A DNA stretch of 64,000 nucleotides from Bacterioplanoides sp965219715 (GCF_965219715.1 NZ_OZ244785.1:3410001-3474000), one strand, 5' to 3'. Positions 34,247 through 43,381 are shown, counted from the first letter of the stretch. The notes: generated from the letters alone by a model not told the origin. Numbers and translations: made by a program.

Positions 34247-34286
34247 TTGACATTATTAACCTTGCTACCAATAATAACGATTATCA
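34247..34286 (+). promoter_or_regulatory. Promoter with overlapping Fur-box-like site, upstream of DUF418 gene
   Basis: TTGACA (34247-34252), a 17-nt spacer and AATAAT (34270-34275) form a near-consensus sigma70 promoter on the plus strand. TAATAACGATTATCA at 34272-34286 matches the 7-1-7 Fur consensus (TGATAAT-N-ATTATCA) at 12 of 14 positions and covers the -10, as expected for iron repression. Inferred from pattern only. Confidence 0.6.
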
Positions 34287-34420
34287 ATTGCTAGTGAGTT
34301 TTTTATCTTAATTGAAATAATTAAATAAAAACTCATTCCCGCCAGCACCACGTCTTAACACGATAAGGAGATTAGAAATGAGGCTTTGCCAATGACAGCT
34401 TATGCACAGAGGTCAGATCA

Positions 34421-35578
34421 ATGAGGGTGGTACAGCTGGACTTAATCCGGGGTGTAGCTCTGCTCGGAATATTTGTTATTAATATTACTTTATTTGCCTA
34501 CTCTGAAACCGGACAGATCGAGTTTTATCGCCAGTTAGGAGCGTTTTTCCCAACCATGGAAAATGGTATGGGAGATTTTATTTACGGTCACGTCATGTTG
34601 ACCAGTTATTCGTTGGTCTACGCATTGTTTTCGCAGAAGATGATGACGCTGTTCTCGTTTTTATTCGGTGCCAGCATTATTTTAATTACTGAAAAACTGG
34701 ATCAGAAACACGGCAAGTCACTGGTTGTTTTTTATCGCCGCAATTTCTGGCTGATGGTCATTGGTGGCTTACACCTATCGCTCTGGTACGGCGATATTCT
34801 GTTTGTTTATGCTGTGGCCGGTTTTCTGCTGTACCCGTTACGCCGGATGTCTGCGTCACTGTTAGTCGGGTTGAGTCTGCCCTTGTATGCGTTATGCATT
34901 GTTTATATCGGCCCGGCATTGGCGGGCCATTATTACGACGATGCTACTCAGGCGGCGGTGACCGCCAGTACCGGACTGAGCTTTGATGAGTTGAAGACAA
35001 TCAAATATTTCAGCATGTCGATGGCCAATATGCTGGTGGGTATGGCGCTGTATAAAACCGGCTATATCACGGGTAATGCTTCCCGACATGTGTACCGCAA
35101 CTGGGCAATTTGGGGCTTATTAGCGGGTCTGGTTCTGCAAGGGTTAGCACTGGTTCTGGATGGTGCTTACGGCATCTACCTCGACCTTAACAGCCTGGCG
35201 GCAATTCTTCAGGCAATGGCATACATAGGTATTCTTGTTATCTGGAGCCGGTCGGATAAATTGCTGGGGCTGCAGTTGAAATTACAAGCCATTGGCCGTG
35301 CGGCATTAACGCATTATCTGTTACAAACTCTGGTTTCTGTGGCTTTGTTTTATCCGTTGCTATTCAATCTGAGAGCGGTGGAAATCGATTTTTTACAGCA
35401 GATGATGGTGGTATTGGCGGTTTGGATACTGCAGCTATCACTGGGTAAAGTGCTGATGGAAAAATGCCACTATGGCCCGGTTGAATGGTTATGGCGCAGT
35501 TTATATTACTGGCAACGACAGCCATTTCTGCGCCAGAAATCAAACTCTGATGACGGTGCTGTGCCATCCCGGGCATAA
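34421..35578 (+). CDS. DUF418 (YeiB-like) multi-pass membrane protein
   Basis: 385 aa, about ten membrane helices, starting QLDLIRGVALLGIFVINITLF, the N-terminal signature of DUF418/YeiB, with a C-terminal DUF418 block (GRAALTHYLLQTLVSVALFYPLLF). The fold belongs to the transmembrane acyltransferase-like superfamily; biochemical function is unknown. ATG 34421 has SD AGAGG 8 nt upstream; two tiny overlapping frames precede it (34378 and 34392). A Fur-like promoter lies at 34247-34286, so iron regulation together with the siderophore genes downstream is likely. It converges on the siderophore-interacting protein gene. Confidence 0.8.
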   Translation: MRVVQLDLIRGVALLGIFVINITLFAYSETGQIEFYRQLGAFFPTMENGMGDFIYGHVMLTSYSLVYALFSQKMMTLFSFLFGASIILITEKLDQKHGKSLVVFYRRNFWLMVIGGLHLSLWYGDILFVYAVAGFLLYPLRRMSASLLVGLSLPLYALCIVYIGPALAGHYYDDATQAAVTASTGLSFDELKTIKYFSMSMANMLVGMALYKTGYITGNASRHVYRNWAIWGLLAGLVLQGLALVLDGAYGIYLDLNSLAAILQAMAYIGILVIWSRSDKLLGLQLKLQAIGRAALTHYLLQTLVSVALFYPLLFNLRAVEIDFLQQMMVVLAVWILQLSLGKVLMEKCHYGPVEWLWRSLYYWQRQPFLRQKSNSDDGAVPSRA

Positions 35579-35645
35579 CGGCGGATTTTTCTGATCGATA
35601 TGAATCAACAACAGCAACAGAAATAAATTAAACGCATAAATAAAA

Positions 35646-35668
35646 AGCCCCGCTCACTAAGCGGGGCT
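35646..35668. terminator. Bidirectional terminator, DUF418 gene / siderophore reductase gene
   Basis: AGCCCCGC / GCGGGGCT, an 8-bp stem with a 7-nt loop. An A run on its left side gives a T run for the minus strand. Confidence 0.75.
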
Positions 35669-35707
35669 GATTGTTAATCCACCAATAGGGTGTAACAAGT
35701 CGCGATA

Positions 35708-36541
35708 TTAATTTTCGGTCATCGCATCCTGCTTTTTTGTGACCTTGTGTTTGTCTTCCGTTTGACCCATTTTCCAGTAGCTACTGACGTACAGCTGATC
35801 ACGGCCAACCTGCTTCTCTTTTTTAAAGTAGCTGCGTAATAAGCGCATATTGCTGAACTCACACGCTGCCCAGATTGCCACTTGGCCCGATAACCAGGGT
35901 AAGGCTTTGACTGCATCACTCAATACCGTGTTGTCGCTATCGGGACGTGAATTAACCACCCAGATAACTTCAATACCTTCTGGCCTTTTCAGATCTTGCT
36001 GGTCTTCGTCCGCATTAATTTCAATCACGGCGTAACCACGGGCATTGTCGGGTAATTGTTCCAGCTGACAACTGATGGCAGGTAGTGCGGTCATATCACC
36101 GGCAAATAAAAGCCAATCGGCGTCGGCCTGGGCAAACTTCACTTTACCCGGCCCATACATCAACATGTGATCGCCAGGCTGAGTGTGTGCCGCCCAGCTT
36201 GAGGCTGGGCCTGACTTTGATGTAGTACTGGAGCTTGATGTGAGAGAATAGTCTTCACTCACTTCACCATGTAATACCAGATCAATATCCAGCGTTAAGT
36301 CCGCTTTATTAAACTTGCGTACGGTATAGGTGCGCATGATAACCGGCGCACCGGCATCAACCGCTTCTGCCGATGGTAATTTGGTCTCACCGTGTGGCGG
36401 AAACAGCAGTTTTACATAGCCACCTTCGCAGCCTTCAGGAAATTCATTCAGGTCATCACCGGTTAATGTAACGCGGCGCATATTTTTCGTAATACTCTGA
36501 CTCTGACTTACCGTTAACCGATAAGGAAGATCACTGGACAT
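35708..36541 (-). CDS. Siderophore-interacting protein (ViuB-type ferric-siderophore reductase)
   Basis: 277 aa. FAD domain with MRTYTVRKFN and DLVLHGE, then an NAD(P)H domain with GDMTALPAIS and the SIP C-terminal block WAACEFSNMRLLRSYFKKE and YVSSYWKMG. It reduces Fe(III) in imported siderophore to release iron in the cytoplasm. A Ser/Thr-rich insert of about 15 residues (SLTSSSSTTSKSGPASS) interrupts the region where relatives usually read 'GPAS.WA'. It is the last gene of the minus-strand unit 39813-35708 with aguA and aguB, so siderophore use and polyamine synthesis share an operon. Confidence 0.9.
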   Translation of the reverse strand: MSSDLPYRLTVSQSQSITKNMRRVTLTGDDLNEFPEGCEGGYVKLLFPPHGETKLPSAEAVDAGAPVIMRTYTVRKFNKADLTLDIDLVLHGEVSEDYSLTSSSSTTSKSGPASSWAAHTQPGDHMLMYGPGKVKFAQADADWLLFAGDMTALPAISCQLEQLPDNARGYAVIEINADEDQQDLKRPEGIEVIWVVNSRPDSDNTVLSDAVKALPWLSGQVAIWAACEFSNMRLLRSYFKKEKQVGRDQLYVSSYWKMGQTEDKHKVTKKQDAMTEN

Positions 36542-36589
36542 AAATTCCGGCCTCAGGTTTTTGAAGACTGTATTGGACGTTTCATGGAA

Positions 36590-37495
36590 TCAGTCACGAT
36601 AAATTTTTAATAAATCCTGGTAATGGTCGATTCGACGATCACGCATAAATGGCCAGATGCGGCGCACATTTTCACCGTGATTCAAATCCACGTCGGCGTA
36701 CAGAATTTCTTCTTTACCTTCACTGGCAATGGCTAAAAACTCGCCCTGAGGTCCGGCAATAAAGCTGTGTCCCCAGAAATCGATACCTGGTCCGGCTTTA
36801 TCAACCTCGCCACCAGGGCCAGGATCGGCTTCGTGGCCAACCCGATTACAGCTGAGCACCGGTACACCATTCGCCACGGCATGGGCACGTTGGCTGATTA
36901 CCCAGGCATCCAGCTGGCGACGTTGTTCTGCTTCGTCATCGCGTGGATCCCAGCCAATGGCGGTTGGATAAATTAATACTTCGGCACCGGCCAGCGCCAT
37001 TAAACGAGCTGCTTCCGGGAACCATTGATCCCAGCAAACTAATACGCCTAATTTACCGACGCTGGTCTGAACCGGCTCAAAGCCCATATCACCCGGAGTA
37101 AAATAAAATTTTTCGTAGAAGCCCGGGTCATCCGGAATATGCATCTTGCGATATTTACCGGCGATGCTGCCATCGCTGTCGAGTACCACGGCGGTGTTGT
37201 GGTAAAGGCCCGCTGCGCGTTTTTCGAATAAAGAAGCAACAATTACCACATCCAGTGATTTCGCCAATTCGCCGAGTGAGTCGGTGGATGGGCCGGGAAT
37301 GGTTTCCGCCAGGTCAAACACATCAACGTCTTCCTGCTGGCAGAAATACAACGAACGATGTAACTCCTGCAGCACAATCAGTTTGGCACCGGCTTCAGCC
37401 GCCTGGCGAATGGCCTGAATACTGTCGGCAAAGTTTTTATCCAGATCGTTGCTGTTACTTTGCTGAATCAGTGCGGTTTTGAGTGTCTTTGTCAT
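36590..37495 (-). CDS. aguB: N-carbamoylputrescine amidohydrolase
   Basis: 301 aa of the nitrilase superfamily with the Glu-Lys-Cys triad: Glu in LQELHRSLYFCQ, Lys in KYRKMHIPDDPGF and Cys in LGVLVCWDQWFPEAARL. The LxYFCQ and FYEKFYF stretches are characteristic of the plant/bacterial AguB type. It hydrolyses N-carbamoylputrescine to putrescine, CO2 and ammonia. It follows aguA by 9 bases, forming the agmatine-to-putrescine route. Placement in the siderophore locus suggests it provides putrescine for the siderophore's polyamine arm. Confidence 0.93.
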   Translation of the reverse strand: MTKTLKTALIQQSNSNDLDKNFADSIQAIRQAAEAGAKLIVLQELHRSLYFCQQEDVDVFDLAETIPGPSTDSLGELAKSLDVVIVASLFEKRAAGLYHNTAVVLDSDGSIAGKYRKMHIPDDPGFYEKFYFTPGDMGFEPVQTSVGKLGVLVCWDQWFPEAARLMALAGAEVLIYPTAIGWDPRDDEAEQRRQLDAWVISQRAHAVANGVPVLSCNRVGHEADPGPGGEVDKAGPGIDFWGHSFIAGPQGEFLAIASEGKEEILYADVDLNHGENVRRIWPFMRDRRIDHYQDLLKIYRD

Positions 37496-37504
37496 GTAGA
37501 AAAC

Positions 37505-38542
37505 CTAAGCTAAAAACCCTTTGGGTAGCTGCATTGTAATGCAATGCAGGCTGCCGAATTGCTCAATCAATGGCAGGCAGTCGACGGCAATAATATCGTA
37601 TTGTGGAAACGCAGTTTGCATCTGCTGTAAGGCGCGATTATCCAATTCTGGCTGGCGATAGGTAGGTACCAACACTGCGTCATTAATGATCAGGAAATTA
37701 GCATAAGTTGCCGGTAAGCGCTCGCCTTGTTGATTAAAGCATGCGGCTGGCATCGGCAGCGGTACCAGATTAAATGCCTTACCATCGTGACGACGCAATG
37801 ATGTCAGCTCTTGCTCCATCCGGTGTAATTCGTCGAAGTGCGCATCGTTCTGATCATGACACTGGACGTACACAATGGTGTTGTCCGGAGCAAAACGGGC
37901 AAGGGTATCGATGTGCGAATCGGTGTCATCGCCCTCAAGGCTGCCATGTTGTAACCACAAGACTTTTTCGCAGCCAAAGTGCTGGTTCAGCTGCTGCTCG
38001 ATTTGCTCGCGAGTCATACCCGGATTACGGTTTGGATTTAACAGACATTGCTCAGTAGTCAGCAAATGACCCTGGCCATCCACTTCGATGCCACCACCTT
38101 CCAGTACAAACTCAACGGCCTGGTACTCAGCTTGTACCAAAGTTTGTTGTAGTAAATAACGGTTGATGGCGTTATCGGCAGTGGCGTCATATTTGTTGCC
38201 CCAACCGTTAAAAATAAAATCCAGCGCTTTGTTGTTACCCTGATCATCGACCAGAGTGATTGGCCCATGATCCCGTGCCCAGGTGTCATCACAAGGAATA
38301 ATAAAGGTATGCAGGCGGCTGATATCGATATTGCTGTGTTGCAGCAGAGAGTGCACCCGATGTTTTACGGCTTCGTTGTGGCAGATAATCAGCAGCGACT
38401 GACGTTGTAATACCTGGCGGGCCACTTCGATATAAACCGGTTCTACTTCGGCAAGGTAAGGAGCCCAATCGGTATCTTCATGTGGCCAGGTAAGCATAAT
38501 GGCATCCTGAGGATGCCATTCGGGAGGTAAACAAAAAGTCAT
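37505..38542 (-). CDS. aguA: Agmatine deiminase
   Basis: 345 aa of the guanidino-group-modifying fold: WPHEDTDW near the N-terminus, TWARDHGPI, FVLEGGGIEVDGQG, HIDTLARF and the catalytic Cys in SLHCITMQLP. It converts agmatine to N-carbamoylputrescine. It lies 14 bases after the DUF1624-like gene and 9 before aguB on the same strand. With the speA-like gene at 40202 it completes arginine to putrescine within the locus. Confidence 0.94.
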   Translation of the reverse strand: MTFCLPPEWHPQDAIMLTWPHEDTDWAPYLAEVEPVYIEVARQVLQRQSLLIICHNEAVKHRVHSLLQHSNIDISRLHTFIIPCDDTWARDHGPITLVDDQGNNKALDFIFNGWGNKYDATADNAINRYLLQQTLVQAEYQAVEFVLEGGGIEVDGQGHLLTTEQCLLNPNRNPGMTREQIEQQLNQHFGCEKVLWLQHGSLEGDDTDSHIDTLARFAPDNTIVYVQCHDQNDAHFDELHRMEQELTSLRRHDGKAFNLVPLPMPAACFNQQGERLPATYANFLIINDAVLVPTYRQPELDNRALQQMQTAFPQYDIIAVDCLPLIEQFGSLHCITMQLPKGFLA

Positions 38543-38556
38543 AAATGCTATTCGGT

Positions 38557-39813
38557 TTATTTATTCTGGCCTGGTTTGAATCTGGCCCAGCCGGTTGCCA
38601 GAAAATGCGTCAGCACATAAAGCGCCAGCAATGTAATTAAGAAACCGCTGCCACTGAGCGTGCGGAAACCAAAGTACATCAGGCCCCAACCAATCAACAG
38701 CCAGTGCACCACATAGATGGTGGTAATGTGTTTGCTCCAGCTGTACCAGAAGCGGAATACCGGATTGTCTGGTATTTTTTCAACGATGCCCTGAAACAGG
38801 AAAATAGACAGCGCGGTAATACCGCTGATGGCAATCACAGCCCCCGGACCAGCGCGCATAGAATCACCGGTATGGTAATCCATATTGGTCAGAATAATTC
38901 CGCCACCAATTACGATTGCAGCCAAGCTATACCATGCTGATTTTTTCAAAAAGCTATTTAAATCATCAGCTTGCTTCATCCAGTGACCAAATGCCATACC
39001 GGTCAGAGCATAGGCCAGCCATGGCAGTTGTGGGAAAAAGGCACCTTCAGAGATATTTCCTGCCAGCAGCTTCAATAATTCATCAGCAACATAATTGCCC
39101 GTTTTGGCGTCCCATGCATAGGGGGAGGCAAAGGCAATAATCAGTGCTAAGCCAATCCAGTATTTTGGTTGCGGCAGGTAGTGGCGTAGCAAGCTGCAGA
39201 TAATAAAGGCGATACCAGCAAACTGCAGAATATCTACAACTAATAATTCCGTTAATGGTGTATCGCCTCCCAGGTCTTCGGCACTGACCAAACCAAGTTG
39301 TAGCGATAACCACATAGGTACAGAGCTGCGGAAGAAGTTCAGTGCGTAACCGGCAACAAACAAAATAAGCCCGCGCTTAATTCCTGTTGATAAAGACTTA
39401 CCACCGGCGATGGCGATAAAAATGCCCATTAAAAATACAAAACAGCAAACACTGAATAATAAGGCTTCGTGTGAAGCTTCAGGCTTAAAGTCCAGGCCGT
39501 GCACACTACCAAGAATTAATGCGTAGCCACCGAGGAATAATATGACTGCCCGCTTCAGTTGTTGCTGGCCGGTGGCCGAAGGGGTGAGCAGCACCATAAA
39601 TGAAGTAAGGTAAATAAAGGCAGCAATCCAGATGGTCAACAATTCAAACGATAAACCAATCGGACTCCGGCTGAATTCAGGTGCACCGTAAAAATAGAAA
39701 AAATGCACCACAAGCATAAACATCACACAAATGCCGCGGTAGAAATCGAGAACTTTGATCCTGGATTTCCCGGCGTTCAGCACCTGAGCGTTTTGCGGCA
39801 GGGAAGCGTTCAT
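38557..39813 (-). CDS. DUF1624/HGSNAT-like multi-pass membrane protein
   Basis: 418 aa from ATG at 39813 (AAAGGA upstream; ATG 39825 is too close to it). It has ten to eleven membrane helices. It begins IKVLDFYRGICVMFMLVVHFFYF, resembling the N-terminus of heparan-alpha-glucosaminide acetyltransferase-like and OpgC-like proteins (R-G plus a membrane His). These belong to the transmembrane acyltransferase superfamily, so acyl transfer to a siderophore or envelope component is possible; a transport role is equally open. It is the first gene of the Fur-like-controlled minus operon with aguA, aguB and the siderophore reductase. Confidence 0.65.
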   Translation of the reverse strand: MNASLPQNAQVLNAGKSRIKVLDFYRGICVMFMLVVHFFYFYGAPEFSRSPIGLSFELLTIWIAAFIYLTSFMVLLTPSATGQQQLKRAVILFLGGYALILGSVHGLDFKPEASHEALLFSVCCFVFLMGIFIAIAGGKSLSTGIKRGLILFVAGYALNFFRSSVPMWLSLQLGLVSAEDLGGDTPLTELLVVDILQFAGIAFIICSLLRHYLPQPKYWIGLALIIAFASPYAWDAKTGNYVADELLKLLAGNISEGAFFPQLPWLAYALTGMAFGHWMKQADDLNSFLKKSAWYSLAAIVIGGGIILTNMDYHTGDSMRAGPGAVIAISGITALSIFLFQGIVEKIPDNPVFRFWYSWSKHITTIYVVHWLLIGWGLMYFGFRTLSGSGFLITLLALYVLTHFLATGWARFKPGQNK

Positions 39814-39974
39814 GGAATATCCCATCCTTTAATTATAAAAAAATATTAAATTGCTGGGGCCTTAGTAAGGTGCAATCAGGCAGAAAATAATTGCCTGGTG
39901 CCAATGCGCTGCTCGCCAGATTCAGGGCGTCGCAAAATTACTGTGCCAGTGACGGCCGGGGATTATTTCACAGG

Positions 39975-39989
39975 TGGTAATGGTTATCA
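39975..39989. promoter_or_regulatory. Fur-box-like site for the minus-strand operon
   Basis: TGGTAATGGTTATCA matches the 7-1-7 Fur consensus at 12 of 14 positions. It is about 160 bases before the DUF1624-like start. Confidence 0.6.
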
Positions 39990-40073
39990 ATTGCAACTAA
40001 GGCATAAATACCAACATTGTCGCATAGCTGAAAATTAGCGAAGAATTTCAATCTAACAGCTAGATAATCTAAA

Positions 40074-40088
40074 TGTAAATCATTATGA
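40074..40088. promoter_or_regulatory. Fur-box-like site for the plus-strand operon
   Basis: TGTAAATCATTATGA matches the 7-1-7 Fur consensus at 11 of 14 positions and overlaps a TATGAT that could be the -10 of the speA-like gene. Confidence 0.55.
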
Positions 40089-40201
40089 TCCGCCTTTCTT
40101 AAGGGTGGTCCGATTGCACAGGATAGGCGGAATTCGATATCACCACGGAAATTACAGCAGCCTTAACGGATGACAATGCGGCGATTTGAACGGGTGTTAA
40201 C

Positions 40202-42133
40202 GTGAAGATAGATCGGCAGGCCGGATGGACCATCGATAGTGCAAAAAGCACCTATGGTATCGAAAACTGGGGTAATGGGTATTTTGATATCAATGCCGAC
40301 GGTGAGGTTATTATTAAAAACCCGTCGTGCGATTCCTCATCGGGTTTGTCACTGCTGGAAATAATCGAAGGATTGCGCGATCGCGATCTTCATATGCCAG
40401 CCTTGCTGCGTATTGAAAACATCATTGACCACAGCATAAGTAAGCTTAATAACTCATTTAATAAAATCATCGACCGCCTTGGCTATCAGGGTCAGTACCG
40501 TGGTGTATTCCCGATAAAAGTAAATCAGCAAGCACAAATTGTTGAAGAAGTTGCGCAATTTGGTGTGCGTTACAGTCACGGTTTTGAGGTTGGCAGTAAG
40601 CCGGAAATGATTGCTGCGTTATCCACCTTGGATAACAGCAGCGATCAGATGTTAATTTGCAATGGTTATAAAGATCAGGAATTTGTCGATCTGGCTTTGC
40701 AGGCGGTTAAGCTGGGTACCCGCTGTTTTGTTGTTATTGAAGCGTTAGCTGAACTGCCGATCATTATTGAGCGCAGTAAGGCTTTGGGTATTGAGCCGTT
40801 AATTGGCGTTCGTGCAAAAATGACGTCGAAAGTGGGTGGACACTGGAATTCAACCAGTGGTGATCGCAGTGTTTTTGGTTTATCCGCCAGCCAGATTATT
40901 CAGGTTGTGGATGTACTGAAAGACAATAGCATGCTGCATTGCCTGCAGTTATTACATTGCCACTTGGGTTCGCAAATTCCGAACATCCGCGATATTCGTG
41001 GCGGTGTTAATGAGGCTTGTCGCTATTACGCTGACCTGTGTAAGGAAGGCGCTGCGATGAATTACATTGATCTGGGTGGTGGCCTGGCGGTGGATTATAC
41101 CGGTGCGCACTCTCAGGAAAGCCAAAGCCGTAATTATTCTCTCGATGAATATTGTGAAGACGTGGTGGAAACCATTATGTCGACACTGGATGCTTACGGT
41201 ATTCGTCACCCTACCATTGTTACAGAATCTGGTCGCGCCACCGTCGCTTACTCTTCCATTCTGCTGTTTAACATTCTTGATGTTACACGCTTTGAGCCAA
41301 TCGAAATAAAAACCTCACGCGATGCCAGCCATGAGCTGCTCGATAATATGCGCGGGATTTTCGAGTATTTAAAACCGGCGCGATTGCAGGAATGTTTTAA
41401 CGACGCTCACTATTACCGTGATGAAGTGCGGGAGTTATTCAAGCGTGGCCAGATTGGCTTACGTACCCGTGCAGAAGCAGAAAACCTGTTCTTGCAGGTA
41501 TTGCAGCAGGTTAAATCATTGCTGTCTGAGATGGATCAGATTCCGAAGGAACTCGAAGGCTTTGATGAATCGCTGGCCGATATTTATTACGGCAACTTCA
41601 GTTTATTTCAATCATTGCCGGATAGCTGGGCGATTGATCAGATGTTTCCGGTAATGCCGGTGCATCGCTTACAGGAAGCGCCGGATCGCCGTGCGGTATT
41701 GGCCGATATCACCTGTGATTGTGATGGCAAAATCGATCGTTTTATTGCCACTGATCGTGAATATAACTCCACGTTACCGCTGCACTCCTTACAGGATTCG
41801 CAGGAATATTACCTGGGCGTTTTTCTGGTGGGGGCGTATCAGGAAACCCTAGGTGATCTGCACAATTTATTTGGCGATACCAACGTCGCCAGCATTCGTT
41901 TGCGCGAGGACGGTGGTTATGAATTTGTTAAAGAAATTCATGGCGACACCATCGAAGACGTTCTGGGTTATGTCGAATACCAGCCATGGGAAATGAAACT
42001 GCGCTACCGCAATAAGCTCGAAGCCGCAGTTAATGAAGGTCGCATTACTGCTCGTGAGCGCCAGCAAATGATGAACACCTTCAATGCCAGTATGCAAGGC
42101 TACACCTATTACGAAAAAGACCATTTGCTTTAA
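40202..42133 (+). CDS. speA: Arginine decarboxylase paralogue of the siderophore locus
   Basis: 643 aa from GTG at 40202. It has the full SpeA architecture: PLP Lys in VFPIKVNQQAQIV, LLHCHLGSQIPNIRDI, IDLGGGLAVDYTGAHSQ, TESGRATVAYS and the C-terminal DITCDCDGKIDRF. It is clearly diverged from the speA at 22392 but keeps the cofactor and active-site blocks, so arginine to agmatine is the expected reaction. First gene of a unit followed at 19 bases by a carboxy(nor)spermidine dehydrogenase. Behind a Fur-like site, it probably supplies agmatine for polyamine built into the siderophore. Confidence 0.88.
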   Translation: MKIDRQAGWTIDSAKSTYGIENWGNGYFDINADGEVIIKNPSCDSSSGLSLLEIIEGLRDRDLHMPALLRIENIIDHSISKLNNSFNKIIDRLGYQGQYRGVFPIKVNQQAQIVEEVAQFGVRYSHGFEVGSKPEMIAALSTLDNSSDQMLICNGYKDQEFVDLALQAVKLGTRCFVVIEALAELPIIIERSKALGIEPLIGVRAKMTSKVGGHWNSTSGDRSVFGLSASQIIQVVDVLKDNSMLHCLQLLHCHLGSQIPNIRDIRGGVNEACRYYADLCKEGAAMNYIDLGGGLAVDYTGAHSQESQSRNYSLDEYCEDVVETIMSTLDAYGIRHPTIVTESGRATVAYSSILLFNILDVTRFEPIEIKTSRDASHELLDNMRGIFEYLKPARLQECFNDAHYYRDEVRELFKRGQIGLRTRAEAENLFLQVLQQVKSLLSEMDQIPKELEGFDESLADIYYGNFSLFQSLPDSWAIDQMFPVMPVHRLQEAPDRRAVLADITCDCDGKIDRFIATDREYNSTLPLHSLQDSQEYYLGVFLVGAYQETLGDLHNLFGDTNVASIRLREDGGYEFVKEIHGDTIEDVLGYVEYQPWEMKLRYRNKLEAAVNEGRITARERQQMMNTFNASMQGYTYYEKDHLL

Positions 42134-42152
42134 CCGTTCAGAGGATTCTATT

Positions 42153-43361
42153 GTGAAAAAAGTAATTATTATTGGCGCCGGTGGGGTTGGCCAGGTTGTT
42201 GCGCACAAGTGTGCTCAGCTGCCGGAAGTATTCAGTGAAATCGTTCTGGCCAGTCGTACCAAAAGCAAGTGTGACGCCATTGCCAGCCAGGTTAAAGCAA
42301 ACTACAACCGCGACATCGAAACCGAGCAGGTTGATGCCGACAGCGTAGCGGACCTGGTGCGTTTATTTGGCAAGCATAAGCCATTTATGGTGATTAATGT
42401 GGCGCTGCCATACCAGGATTTAACCATCATGGACGCTTGTCTGGAAATGAAGGTTCATTATCTGGATACCGCAAATTATGAACCGCTGGATACGGCAAAA
42501 TTCGAATACAAATGGCAGTGGGAATATCAGGATAAGTTCAAGCAAGCAGGTCTGATGGCGCTGCTGGGTTCTGGTTTTGATCCGGGCGCCACCAACATGT
42601 TTACCGCTTATGCGGCAAAGCATTATTTCGATGAAATTAACTACCTCGACATTATTGATGTGAACGGTGGTGATCACGGCTATCCGTTTGCAACCAACTT
42701 CAACCCGGAAATTAATATTCGCGAAGTCACCGCAGAATGCCGTCACTGGGAGGCGGGTGAGTTCGTTGAAACGCCGGCTATGTCGACTCAACAGGAATTC
42801 ACCTGCCCGGATGGCGTTGGTACTTACAATATTTACCGTATGTATCACGAAGAGCTGGAGTCGTTAACCAAAAACTACCCAACTCTGAAGCGTGCTCAAT
42901 TCTGGATGAGTTTTGGTGAAAGTTACCTTAAACACCTGGAGGTGTTAGGTAATGTTGGCATGACGGGCATCGAGCCGGTTAATTTTAATGGTCAGGAAAT
43001 TGTACCGATTCAGTTCCTGAAGCAATTATTGCCCGATCCTTCCACTCTCGGTCCTCGTACCAAAGGCAAAACCTGTATCGGCTGCGTGGTGCGTGGCATT
43101 AAAGATGGTAAAGAACGTACGGTTTACGTCTATAACGTGAAAGACCATCAGGATTGTTATGGCGAAGTTCAGTCCCAGGCCATTTCTTATACCACCGGCG
43201 TTCCTGCCATGATTGGCGCAAAAATGATGGTTGAAGGTAAGTGGATGGAAGACGGTGTCTGGAATATTGAACAGCTTGATCCGGACCCGTTTATGGAAGA
43301 TATGAACAAGCATGGCCTGCCGTGGCAGGTTATTGAAGAGCCGGGCTTTGATTTAATCTGA
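42153..43361 (+). CDS. Carboxynorspermidine/carboxyspermidine dehydrogenase (Lys1-like), copy 1
   Basis: 402 aa from GTG 42153 (SD AGAGGA, 7 nt). NAD(P) Rossmann motif IIGAGGVGQVVAHKCAQ and the saccharopine-dehydrogenase-like blocks GSGFDPGATNMF, DVNGGDHGYPFATNFNPEINIRE and SQAISYTTGVPA. This family condenses putrescine or diaminopropane with aspartate semialdehyde to carboxyspermidine or carboxynorspermidine. A true saccharopine dehydrogenase is less likely given the neighbours and the NspC homologue at 53071. A second copy lies at 54248. Amine preference cannot be read from sequence. Confidence 0.85.
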   Translation: MKKVIIIGAGGVGQVVAHKCAQLPEVFSEIVLASRTKSKCDAIASQVKANYNRDIETEQVDADSVADLVRLFGKHKPFMVINVALPYQDLTIMDACLEMKVHYLDTANYEPLDTAKFEYKWQWEYQDKFKQAGLMALLGSGFDPGATNMFTAYAAKHYFDEINYLDIIDVNGGDHGYPFATNFNPEINIREVTAECRHWEAGEFVETPAMSTQQEFTCPDGVGTYNIYRMYHEELESLTKNYPTLKRAQFWMSFGESYLKHLEVLGNVGMTGIEPVNFNGQEIVPIQFLKQLLPDPSTLGPRTKGKTCIGCVVRGIKDGKERTVYVYNVKDHQDCYGEVQSQAISYTTGVPAMIGAKMMVEGKWMEDGVWNIEQLDPDPFMEDMNKHGLPWQVIEEPGFDLI

Positions 43362-43381
43362 TTGCCAGTCCGGTAAAAACC

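Larger units (their letters stand above)
39814..40201. other. Divergent control region of the siderophore/polyamine units
   Basis: 388 bases without a gene between the minus operon (39813 to 35708) and the plus operon (40202 to 45546). It holds two Fur-like sites (39975-39989 and 40074-40088), one near each presumed promoter. The rest is AT-rich with nothing further recognised. Confidence 0.6.

Noticed and set aside
42153..43361. Saccharopine dehydrogenase of lysine metabolism
   Set aside because: Same fold family, but the neighbours (SpeA paralogue, NspC, asb-like genes) fit carboxy-polyamine synthesis better.
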